Of a DNA stretch of 64,000 bases, positions 11,890-21,996 are shown piece after piece. The translations under genes were made by a program, and so were the position numbers. The notes under the pieces were generated by a model. That model searched no databases, was not told where the DNA came from, and worked only from the letters and a program-made list of their open reading frames with translations. Source of the DNA: Micrasema longulum. Its lineage: Eukaryota > Arthropoda > Insecta > Trichoptera > Brachycentridae. Location: positions 171,982 to 235,981 of the forward strand of contig JAGVSM010002373.1 of the NCBI GenBank assembly GCA_022494885.1, read 5' to 3'. Within the stretch, counting starts at the first letter, position 1. Every line of letters begins with the position of its first letter.

Positions 11890-12085
11890 TTTAACCAACC
11901 ATCGTAGACCTTTTAGAGTGGATCTGCATACATAACTTGCACGCATCAATGTCCCAATTGTATCGCGTTGTACAATTGAGACAAGATCTGGACTTTTTTG
12001 GTGTAATTCTTTGGAGATTGAAATAATCACTAAGATAGACCAGATCTTTTCTTAAGGTATTTATTATTATTAAATTTATTGTCAA
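11890..12085 (+). mobile_element. Possible non-LTR element 3' fragment
   Basis: Shares ACAAGATCTGGA, a TTTTTTGGT segment and CAGATCTTTTCTTAAGGTAT with 27210-27310, which follows a recognisable RT C-terminus. Probably the 3' end of the same element type. No open frame. Confidence 0.35.
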
Positions 12086-12089
12086 AGCT

Positions 12090-13855
12090 ATAATTTTCTG
12101 AAGTTGTATTTTTTTTTTATTATACCTGATGTATTATAAATAAATATATTTTCCATTGCTAAATGGACTTAACAAGTCAGTAAAATAATAAAATAAATAA
12201 ATACTAACTCAACATTTTTCTTTCTTGGGTGATGTGCAATGTTTCACTAAGATATACCGTAAAAACGTTCCCACGTGCACTTTTTTAAATAATAACTCAT
12301 TTTCTTATTTTAGTGACATGTACCACTTTACCTCAATGCCACAGATTTTTTATTAATTTTTTGGACACAAATTACCATTTTAATATCCGTAATCATTGGA
12401 GCATAGGGCACTGCATTGATATAATTATTGCAACGTGTCTGAATAAGAGATGGGCATTTCGGTTTTTCTTATAAAAATAGCAATTACAATTACCGTTTCA
12501 CAAATTAAACTGTTTCGTGAAAACGTTTAAAAAATAACAGTTTTTTGCAGCGTGCCGCAGACCACACCCCTCCCCAAATTTCTTAACTTAAGTATATAAA
12601 ATATTTTTTTTGGCATCTCACTTTCTTTATCGCATTAAATATTACGTAATAATGAAAAAAAACATATTTTTAAATATGAAAGTTTTTTCCGTTGCTCAAT
12701 TTTTGGTTATTAAGAAGGGAAAAATTATAATTTTTTTAAAACGTTTTTTCATTTTTAAAATTATTATTCAATGTACGAGTATTTTATAGGAACCTCACTT
12801 TATGGAAATATATTAATATTTTTTATCTTAAAACTTTTATTAAATGCAAATAGAGACCTTTAAATTCACAAAATGGCATTTTATTTATACCTATAATTAT
12901 GCTTCGATTCGGATTGTATGCGTATTGTATGTACTAAAATTAACGTTTCAAATAAATTACCCAGGTTAGAATATTAATATATACAAGAAATTGTCAGCGC
13001 TAAAAATTTGATGCACGTATACGGCGGGTTTTTTTTTTACATACATTGTTTGTGCGAGCGTACACTAAAATTGAGCCACATAGTAAATTTGGCATTCCTT
13101 TTATACAAATGGCAGAGTCGGCGTTTCGTAGAAATTGTGCACTTAAGTGCCTCATTACTGTATGTGAATTCCGATAAGATTGTATGGAGTTGGGATGAAT
13201 GGCGCAAAAACGTAAAAAATATTACCCTGGTCATATTTTTAAACAGTTTCTTTGAAACGCAGTTGTTTTTAAATGGTGAAAAAGCTCAAAGTTAATTTAA
13301 AATGGTAAAGTCTTCCCGTTCTTTTAAAAAGTCTTAAAGATTACAACTTGTTATGACACTGTTTCAGTTTAATATGCTTCTCCGTTGTGGAAACAACTTC
13401 ATTTTTTGGTGCTATTTGTATAACGGTAACGACTAACGACTTCGTGCTGTTTAAAATTTTGAATGTTTCAAGAAACAGAAAAAGGATGCACACGGTCATG
13501 GGATTGCGCGGGTGAGTGGCGGAGTGAAGATGAGCCGGGGAGATTTCATGCGTAAATGTGTCTGTACTTCTTTCTTGATATATAACATTACGAATAGGTA
13601 GGTAATATGGATAAAGATTTGAAGTTAGGGCGAAGCGCGGTACGAAGTGCGGCGGCGCGTTAAATTTTTTTTTGTATCTACTTCTGCTCTTGGTGATTTT
13701 GTTTTTTTTAAACGATTTAATTTATTTTTGTGAAACTGTTTTAAGTGTTTCGGAGGGGTTACTGTTTTAAAACAGCTCTTTCATTTTTTTTTACAGCCTC
13801 TAGTCTGAATCATTTAAACGTGGAAAGTTTGGTAATCAGTATTATGCAAAAAGTT
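12090..13855. other. No gene seen
   Basis: AT-rich. An open frame at 13008-13295 has no domain, and a GC-richer patch near 13480-13660 is not coding. A scrap of SINE family B (GGGCACTGCATTG) lies near 12405. Confidence 0.45.
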
Positions 13856-13859
13856 CTAT

Positions 13860-14010
13860 TCCATGGCCAACCAACTATTAAATTAATATTTCACGGAGCC
13901 CAAGTTCGATTCATGGTTTAATACTCCAATATTTCACTCTCCACCGATTGATACCCGAAGCGTAAGACTGATAATCTTATCTTCATGTAACAGATAATCA
14001 AAGTAATCTG
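13860..14010 (+). repeat. SINE fragment
   Basis: Has an AGTTCGATTCATGG B-box-like segment, then a body with GAAGCGTAAGACTGAT and CTTCATGTAACAGATAATC, resembling the SINE at 18365-18560. Confidence 0.5.
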
Positions 14011-14149
14011 CATTAAGTGTTTAAATGTAGTGTTCTATGTACCATCGGTTGCGGAGAAGGGGATGATATTGTTGATATACATATACGTATATGAGAGGAG
14101 TGCTCTCCTGAAACTATTGTTGTTTTCTTTAGAAAAAAAAAAAATTTAT

Positions 14150-14432
14150 CATCATCATCATCATTCCCTATACGCACATAATGGTGCATAGGGCACTGCA
14201 TAGGGCACTGCATTGGTCCACCAATCGCAGCATATCTTGATATTTTTTTTTGTTACATGAAGGTAAGATGATCAGTCTTACGCTTCAAGTATCAGTCTAG
14301 GGACTTGACAATATTTTAGTGTGAAAACACCCTTATTGAATAAATATTTCATATTAACCCTGTCGGGAATTGAACCTTAGACCTCTTGCATGGAAAGCAA
14401 ATGCGATGACCATTACACCACAAGACCGACAT
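14150..14432 (-). repeat. SINE family B, copy 1
   Basis: Minus strand: tRNA-like head with GTGGTGTAATGGTCATCGC and B-box GGTTCAATTCCCGA, a body with TGAAGCGTAAGACTGATC, CCAATGCAGTGCCCTATGC in part duplicated, and a (GAT)n tail (plus-strand ATC run at 14150-14165). Head, body and tail are all present, so this is a near full-length retroposon. Confidence 0.8.
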
Positions 14433-14434
14433 AT

Positions 14435-15120
14435 TTTTATCTCAGAATGAAAACTATTCAGTGCGTTTTTCATCCAATATGTTGGAATTATTAATGTTAT
14501 TAAGAAAATGACTAGAAAGGTCGTTAGTATTTTTTATTATAATTAATAATCCAATAATTAAATATGAAAATATCGCTTATATACAATTTAAATCCAATTC
14601 CAGAAAACGCTCCGCAGACGCGCTTTGTTCAATCTAAAAAACGAAAAAAGAAAAGTGTAGAAGAAAGAAACGTCTTGAGACAAATATTGAATCAAGACAA
14701 AGTGGTCTTTGCTTCTAGAAAAGGGAACGAAGGAAAAGTAGAAGACGAGAGTGGGTCTCAAGTTACCCTTCTCGGTCTTGTTATTCCACCAATTTACATT
14801 TGTTTACCAAGACGGACATTTTCATAGTAAATGCAATCTTCTTTGATTTTCCGAACGGTTTGTCACCACCATTTTTCCAGTAATATTTCAAAACTACTTC
14901 TGTAAACAAAACACGAGAGTTACGATCGCATATTCGAGCGGAAAACAAAATGTCAGTGGAAGCCTAAAGGAAAGTTTTAGTAATAAAATCACGATCAACT
15001 TATAGCATCCGGTCTGGGCCTAATGCTGTTTTTGAATTTTATAACACAAAGGATGCTATCGCATCTCAATATTGTAGCATAAATATACAATTTCGACGTC
15101 CTTATTTATTATTATCACTT
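14435..15120. other. No gene supported
   Basis: Contains an open frame at 14564-14827 rich in Lys and Arg, with no recognised domain and no convincing exon boundaries. Otherwise AT-rich. Confidence 0.4.
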
Positions 15121-15121
15121 C

Positions 15122-15338
15122 GTATCTCGGAGCCGTGTAAACACGTGATTATATAACCATGCGTTGTGTCCGGTCCCGTGTTTTCACGTGGTTTACCAGC
15201 TGTCTAAAACAGTGCATTTTATTGACATCTAATGACTTTTATTGGTACTTATTCGCTGCTGGTAAACCACGTAAAAACACGGGACCAGGACACAACGCAT
15301 GGTTATTATAATCACGTGTTTACACGGCTCCGGGATAC
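15122..15338. mobile_element. Foldback element with about 80-bp inverted arms
   Basis: Left arm 15122-15200 and right arm 15258-15338 are near-perfect reverse complements (GGAGCCGTGTAAACACGTGA facing its complement, then GGTCCCGTGTTTT, GTGGTTTACCAGC). The centre is 57 bp. No ORF. It would form a very long hairpin if transcribed. Fits a foldback-type non-autonomous element. Confidence 0.75.
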
Positions 15339-15609
15339 AAAGCACAAAAAAAGAGTGAGATCCTGTATATGTGCGAACATTGCAATGCGCAATGTGGCTC
15401 TCCATAAAGGTCAATTTTGGCAAAACTATCATGCAAAATTTATTTATTTAATTATTTCAAATAAATATGGGAAGTTTCAATTGATTTAACTCAGTATTTT
15501 CAATATTATGACACTTTTAAGAAACCCTTCACAAAGGATGAAATTTTACAAAAATGGGCCCGGCACAGGGTAAATTCTATGTGTATTCGACCGGTGTTCA
15601 AAGTGTTAT

Positions 15610-16310
15610 TATAGATATACCTTATATGACGCCATTTTCGTAATATAGTACCTCAAGGGCGCTTTACATTGTGATTCTATAGATGAATAAATTTAATTGA
15701 AGCTTTTAAATTTGTAATTTCATTAAAACAATTTATTTTACTAAATGTTATCAAATATTTGTACATAGCCACTAACTGACTTTTCTATGTCTATCGGTTT
15801 CGAAACGTACTCGTCTCTTTGTCAGGACACCAATTAAATGTTGATTTTCATTTTGGTTTAATTGGTGCCCTGATGAAGAGACGGGTACGTCAAAACCGGT
15901 AGACATAGATAGGTCGGTAGTGGTTATTAACAAATATTTAATAATATTTAGTAAAATGTTTGACCACAAAGTTAATGCTTTAAATATTAATAACAATTTA
16001 TTTTGTTATCACGCACTACGGATTTATTCAAATGATTGATGAACAATGGGTGTAAAGTTTTTTCCAAAACATCACTTTACTCTCACAGCCTTGCACCTCT
16101 GCTGGGAAGCATTCCATGCCATAGAGCCTGCGACCGCAAATGCGCGTTCACTGAATTTATTGCGCTGTTTCCGTAGATGTATAATCAATTTTTCTCTCGC
16201 CGTAGACGTAGCTGATCTAAGCGTAAGACGTCTGTCAGCTAGTTCACCTGAAATGCAAAGTTCTCTTGGATTTTTCGGAGCAGAGTTGTGCAGTGATTTA
16301 TATATATTTA
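15610..16310 (-). mobile_element. L2-like retrotransposon 3' fragment, interrupted
   Basis: The minus-strand reading at about 16060-16300 gives SLHNSAP, ELADRRLTLRSA and ERAFAVAGSMAWNA, the C-terminal tail of L2-type reverse transcriptases. The 3' untranslated part continues to about 15610 and matches 56815-57000, but is split by the hammerhead-bearing foldback at 15765-15975. The opposite-strand open frame (16046-16393) is a shadow of this copy. Confidence 0.75.
15765..15975. mobile_element. Hammerhead-bearing repeat, head-to-head pair
   Basis: Two copies of the hammerhead-like block face each other: minus strand at about 15786-15830 and plus strand at about 15865-15910, joined by a few bases. 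The minus copy has lost the conserved G of the core (CTGACAA), and the plus copy lacks bases before GAAA, so both look dead. The tail with GTAAAATGTTTGACCACAAA follows on the right. Inserted in the 3' part of an L2-like fragment. Confidence 0.7.
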
Positions 16311-16367
16311 TATTGATAATTTGTATTATGTTTCTTTTTTGGTTGATTAATATTTTTTCGTTATTTT

Positions 16368-16618
16368 CCCTTTCCGCACCTAATGGTCTGTAGGGCACTG
16401 TATTGGTATACCGATTGCATCATGCTTTGATTATTTTTAATACTTTAAGGTATGATGATGAAGAAGTCATACGCTTCAGGTACCAGTCCATGGATTATGA
16501 AATATTGAAGTGTGAAAACACCTTTTTAAATAAATATTTAATTTTGACCATGTCGGAAATCAAACCCGAGACCTCTTGCATAGCAGGCAAATGCGTTGAC
16601 CATTACACAACGAGGCAA
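16368..16618 (-). repeat. SINE family B, copy 2
   Basis: Minus strand: head with GTGTAATGGTCAACGC, B-box GGTTTGATTTCCGAC, body with CTGAAGCGTATGACTTC, tail with CAGTGCCCTACAGACCATTA. Near full-length. Confidence 0.75.
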
Positions 16619-16619
16619 C

Positions 16620-18360
16620 CTAAGACAATCACAACAGTTATATGAAGAAACATATGTAAAAGAAACTAAAAAAAGATAGCAAAAAAAGTATGTATTAAAG
16701 ACAAACTAGGGAAATAAAACAATGGTAAATAATATATTTAAATACACGATCAACACATAAGACCTTGAATTGAACCATGCCAATCTATCTGCATTCCACA
16801 CTGTTTTAGTGGCAAAGAGATCTACAAAAAGCCAAAAGGTTCAACCCAAAGAATTCCAAGTTGCGTGACGAATTGACTAATCTACACACTCTGGACGTTG
16901 GGGCATAAAAACAAAAGTTGCTCTTAGAAGATTTAATAAATAGCAAATTTTGACTTCTGGTAACACGGTTGGGAAGATGAAAAGAAATTTCAAAAATTAT
17001 TGCTCTATATTATGATAAATTAAAATAAAAATGCAACATGTCACAAATATTGTACATAATACAAAAAAGGCTTAAAAACATCATGTTTATGTATTTATTT
17101 TATTTTATTTTATCACATTGTGATTTCTCTGAAAAGCAAGTCATTACCTAACAATTGTTGTATTCTTAGAAAAAAATACGACCAAAGGGTATTTGCACAC
17201 AAAAAGTTAAGTTAAATTATTGTCTGATTTTCGTCAAATGGGCAAAATAAGACGACCAGTTTATTTAGTTCGCAAGGATTCTTTAAATGTTTTATGACAG
17301 AATCTTTTTTTGTTACAAATGGCCCCAATACTCAAGCAAAAGTAAATACAGCTACTGTTACGAAACATTCCTATTATTTTGATTGGTAGATAAATATTTG
17401 GTAAACACACAAACAAACATGACTGTATCAATGTATGGTTCTGTTTAACAATATGGTCGAGTCAAATGAAATTTTGTGGACAGTTAAATGAAATAACAAT
17501 GAAACAACCTTGCTGCCACAAATACTCACTTTAGCCAAGATGAAATTACACATTCAAATGGTGTTGTGTTTTTTAGTGAATTTAACTAAAAGGTAGTCAA
17601 ATAAAAATTGATGTGTAGATTAGAGTGAGCCGATGACGTATTAAGTTTTCTTATTTTTTTAAACATTAAAGCAAAAAGTGCTTAAAAAGTTGCATTTTGG
17701 ATCACATTGAACTTAAAAAATATTCCATACTACCTTTGGCCGTCAACCGAGGTTTGAAGTTTGTAACTGTCTGAATATTTTGTTAATTATCTATATTGAT
17801 AAAATTATTTTTTTGTTTATAAAGATATAACTTAATAACATTAAAAATTAAAACACATTTTAAAACTACCGAAATGCAAAAAGTTTACAGTCAGCGGAAC
17901 TGATTCCATTGAGCGCCTGGCTAATATTGCCGAAAACAATGGCTCATTAAAACAATGCTACCCATTAATTACAAAACGAAGTGCAACTCACGCCCTTAGA
18001 TGATTATTTAAAAAGGTCTAATGCACACCAAAAAAAATAATCGGACTGATTTTCTCACTGAAATATGAAATGACAGCCGGTTAAGCGCTAAAAACGGACT
18101 TATTTGAAAACTTCAAGCTCTGGTTGAAGGCCAAAAGAAGTATCAAATATTTTTTTATATATTTTTTGCATTCCGAGTAATTCAAATAACAACTTTTTAG
18201 ACTCCTTTCATTTTGAAATTCGGAAAAAAATATCAGCCCACCCTAGTGTACATATAAACAGTTTTGTGTGTGAAATATAACCAGAACCCTGAACGAGTGT
18301 TTTCAACTCGATGGCGGCTCTCAGGTTAAAATTTTGGTCACAAAAATCAAGTGGAGATAT
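16620..18360. other. No gene seen
   Basis: AT-rich, no supported ORF, no assigned repeat. Confidence 0.5.
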
Positions 18361-18364
18361 GTCC

Positions 18365-18560
18365 GCCTTATTGCGTAGTGTTTCGAGTCTTTGTCTTCCA
18401 TTTTAAAGGCTCCGGGTTCGATTCCAGAAGGCAGGGTGGAAGTGAAATATTGATTTCAAAGGTTGTTTAAACCGAGATATTTCATTGTTCACTGGCGCTT
18501 AAAGCATTACTCTGATCAGCTTACCATCATGAAACAGATTATCAAAAAACAGCTGAATTT
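18365..18560 (+). repeat. Divergent SINE, first of a pair
   Basis: tRNA-like head with GCGTAGTGTTTCGAGTC and B-box GGGTTCGATTCCAG, then a body with CAGCTTACCATCATGAAACA. It belongs to the same broad group as family B but is clearly diverged. Confidence 0.6.
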
Positions 18561-18564
18561 GATT

Positions 18565-18812
18565 TGAAAATGCAGTGTTATGTATCGGCCTTGTGCTGTA
18601 AAGGTCTCGGGTTCGATAGCTGACATGGTTGATATGAAATATTTATTCAAAAGAGTGTTTTTACACAAGAATATTTCAATGTCCCTGGACTGGTGCCTGA
18701 AGCGTTAGCCTGATCGTCTTACCTTTATATAACGAAAATGATCAAAATACGCTGCGATTGGTGTACCAATGCAGTGCCCTATGCACCATTAGGAGCGGAA
18801 AGGAAATGATGA
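18565..18812 (+). repeat. SINE family B, copy 3 (second of a pair)
   Basis: Follows directly in the same orientation. Has B-box GGGTTCGATAGCTGAC, CCTGGACTGGTGCCTGAAGC, CCAATGCAGTGCCCTATGC and an AATGATGATGAT tail. The head is shortened, so the pair may be a head-to-tail dimer. Confidence 0.7.
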
Positions 18813-19244
18813 TGATTTTTCGCTTAAAATAATTTCTGTGTTGCGATAGGCAGCTCGTGTGAGCTTAAACATAAGGCCAAATCTAAAACGAATAACCGTT
18901 ACTTGTAAATCTTTGCTACGTTTCCCCAGGAGCACTCTATTTTGTAAGAAATACAGAATATATGGCGAGAATAAGGGGTTCTGGAATATACCGCTAAGCA
19001 AACTTCACATAATAATGGCGACTACTGTAAAGTTGTTCCACAAAAGGAGAGTTGGCTCCGAATGCGGAAGATGACATTAAAAATTAAAGACGATTGGTGT
19101 TCCTAGAGCAGCGAAAACTATTTTGGGTTTCAAACTCCTAGCTCCGTGTAAACTTTGGCATGATGTCATACCCGACTGTTCTAGTGTAGTGAAAACCTTA
19201 AATGCTTAATTTAGTATCTTAAATTAGGAGTAATTTTTAATTAT

Positions 19245-19300
19245 TTTTATTTTTTTTGGCACCATAACAGGCCAGAAGGCCCAATTACAGCTTGCCCACC
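19245..19300 (-). repeat. SINE family A, tail fragment
   Basis: Only the GGGCCTTCTGGCCTGTTATG end and its poly(A)-like stretch remain (minus strand). Confidence 0.45.
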
Positions 19301-19424
19301 ACATACTGCGGACCGCATCTGAGGATATATTTTTTTTATTGAATTAATTTATTCGTCCAAAATATTTCTCTTCATCATTTTTTTTACATCATTATATATT
19401 TTTATATTTTTTATCAATATTCCT

Positions 19425-19560
19425 ACAGAGATGAGGTAGAATTTTTTCAAATTCAGGATTATCGATATTCGAGCGTTTACAGGGCTTATGACCTGTCATT
19501 GGCTGGGTTGAGTGGCCACGTTTTTAACAACATTCCCCATTCCGCTTATTAGCGAATATC
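19425..19560 (+). repeat. Repeat family D, partial
   Basis: Retains TTTACAGGGCTTATGACC, TGTCATTGGCTGG and GTGGCCACG; both ends are degraded. Confidence 0.6.
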
Positions 19561-19799
19561 GACATTGGTATCATTTTGATTCTTGTATATATCTTTATTA
19601 AATGAGAAAGCATTCACTAGCTAGCACTTTTTATACATAAATATATACTATTTACCTAAGTATACAAGATTTAAATAAAAATACAGTATTTCTAATACCA
19701 AATTATCTTTTTTTTATCGATAATTCTATAACTGGTAATATTTTATTCTTTTAGATAGTTTATCTTTTTTAGACTTTCTTAATTTGTTAATTCATAATA

Positions 19800-19922
19800 T
19801 GGTTTTAAATGCTCTGTTTCACTTATAATTATGCTTACATGTATGTACATTTAATTCTATTTGTAACTAATATGTAAAAGGCACTAAGTGCCGTTTATTT
19901 CAATAAAATAAAATAAAATAAG
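19800..19922 (+). mobile_element. Probable retroelement 3' end with (AAAAT)n tail
   Basis: AAAAGGCACTAAGTGCCG, a small palindrome, then TTTCAATAAAATAAAATAA. This looks like a non-LTR 3' untranslated end with a poly(A)-type simple tail. No RT sequence is attached. Confidence 0.35.
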
Positions 19923-20189
19923 TCTCCTTGGCAGTGCTCACCTACATGGAAAAGTTGCTCGTTGTCGAATGAGAAAAGCTGCGAGAAAGAGCTCTCTGTA
20001 ATGTGGTAGCCTTAGCATCTTTGTAATGAAAGAGAATAATCGAGAAAAACATAAAATGCCCTTTATTGGATTGAAAAAAAGGGATGTGAATTCTTTACTG
20101 ACTGCGATTAAATTGATTGCGCATTTAATTGAATTGAATTCGCCGAAATGATTACAAAACTTTTTAAAAACTTTAATATTATTTTTGAA

Positions 20190-20325
20190 ATGCCCTGTTA
20201 CAATGGTAAATTATAGCACAGAACACCCAGGCTTGAGAAAAATCACATTATTTTTCGTGTTCTTACTGGGAATCGAGTCAAGCGTTTTGACCACTACACC
20301 ACAGAGGCTGCCAATTTATTAGGTG
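20190..20325 (-). repeat. SINE family A, copy 2
   Basis: Minus strand: GTGGTGTAGTGGTCAAAACG head, then TCGATTCCCAGTAAGAACAC and GCCTGGGTGTTCTGTGC. Matches 9460-9640. Confidence 0.7.
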
Positions 20326-20439
20326 CTAGTATAAGATGTGTCCGTTTTAAATGAAAAGAACATGAGGACATAAAAAAATACAACAAACTAGTCAACAGCA
20401 TGTTGACCGTACACTAAGCAAATATTGCGAGCAGCTTTG

Positions 20440-20592
20440 ACAGCTTTATTCCTTTATTCATTTTTGGTTGCCATTTTCACCGAGTTGTAAGTAACTCACT
20501 ATTAGAAAATGAAAATCAAGTACCGGTAAAGCGGATTTTGAGTCCCGGACCTCTGATCCGTGAGTCCGCAACACTAGCCACAGGACCACAAT
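20440..20592 (-). repeat. SINE family C, copy 1
   Basis: Minus strand: GTGGTCCTGTGGCTAGTGTT, a CGGGACTCAAAATCC B-box region, then TCTAATAGTGAGTTACTTAC. Matches 54325-54475 on the other strand. Confidence 0.65.
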
Positions 20593-21289
20593 CTGATTAT
20601 ATGTTACTTAGAAGCAAACGAGCATTTAAAAAAAAAGAGTAATTGACTCATTTCTGGTCATGCGGTAACAAGAGGAGATCCCAGCAGAATGCTCGTACGA
20701 GGTTTTCCTGTAATTTGAATTATTTAATATCAAAAACAAGTACGACTTTTGCTCAGAGAAATTTCATTCTCAATGTACTGGATGAACATATTATTTTTTT
20801 AAAACGAAAGCCATTTTCAAGAGAAGTCTACAAGCTTAGATATTATCTAAGAAAAGAGACCATTACAGGAGATTGCTGCGAGATATTGTTTATACTATTA
20901 AGCGTGTTGCCCAGATGTTCATTGAAATTTATGTTTACGTAACAATTTTTATTTTTAGTATTATTTGAATATGCATGCTTCCACTTTTCACTATCTTGTA
21001 TCTCAACTTAACACAGGGTTATTGGCCTCATTGAGTAAGGAGTACGTTGTTTTTTTTGTAAAATATTTATTTGAATAAATACATAAATGAATAGAATTTA
21101 AAAAAAACACAAAATCTTGTGATAGCGGAAAGTTTTCTTTCAAATAAAAAACCTTAAGGTACCATTTTTTATTTTATTTTGGTGTTCATTTTTAAATTTG
21201 AACAAATTAAAATGGATAAAATTTGTGTTAACATCCAATACATAAGTTCTGTAATATGTTCCTTATGTGTGAAAGCGAAGTATAAAGTT

Positions 21290-21645
21290 ATCAAAAAATA
21301 TTTAATAATATTAAAACGATATATTAGATGAAAGTTAGCTGAAAGCTGTTGAAATGCAATCTCTCAAACAAATTTGTCGTAAAACTTTGTACGATAGGTG
21401 CATAAATGCCGAGATCCGTGCGTAATGTAACGTAGAGGCAAGCATTATTGACAAAATCAAGAAAATGGTTCTGCGGTGGTTTTGACATGTAGAGCGAATG
21501 GACGGCAAAAGAACGGGTTAAGATGTGGGATGGATGCAGAAATCGAGGAACACCGAGAAAGACTTGGCATGACCAAATCCAACAAACACTTGAATGTAAA
21601 CATTAGAAAAGTCGGAATAATAGGCGCGCGTGCATGATATGACGT
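21290..21645 (+). mobile_element. RTE-like copy 2, left part
   Basis: Collinear with 3860-4195 of copy 1 but with many stops: GAAATGCAATCTCTCAAAC, GACATGTAGAGCGAATGGAC, GAGAAAGACTTGGCATGACC. Homology stops near 21640. The missing 3' end reappears at 25633-25755 in the same orientation, beyond the jockey-like element, so the copy appears to be split. Confidence 0.7.
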
Positions 21646-21996
21646 ATTAATTTAAATATTTAAAAATCACATTTTCAAAATTACAGACCAATATTTTACT
21701 AAAAGCTCTAATGATAATTCAAACAAGCAAAGTAGTGCGGTATATCAGAATACTTGCGAGGAACTATCAGTTTCTAAATGAGCAATGCTTGTTTTTAGGA
21801 ACCCATACGTAGTAGCAAAAAAATATATGAAAGTGTTTCATTTCATTTCATTTCATTTATTTCATTTCATTTATTTATTCAGATATTTAGAACATTACAG
21901 AAAAAGACCCAATTCATTCTAAATACAATAATAAATCACAAATTACAGTAGATAATTATGTTATTAAAATAATATAACAAAATGTAAAAAGAAAAA

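Noticed and set aside
13008..13295. 95-codon open frame
   Set aside because: No domain, no splice context, AT-driven composition.
14564..14827. 87-codon Lys/Arg-rich open frame, with an AG acceptor-like site inside
   Set aside because: No donor or partner exon that I could find, and no recognised motif; kept only as a note.
16046..16393. 115-codon plus-strand open frame
   Set aside because: Lies opposite the L2-like C-terminal fragment, whose minus-strand reading has the family motifs.
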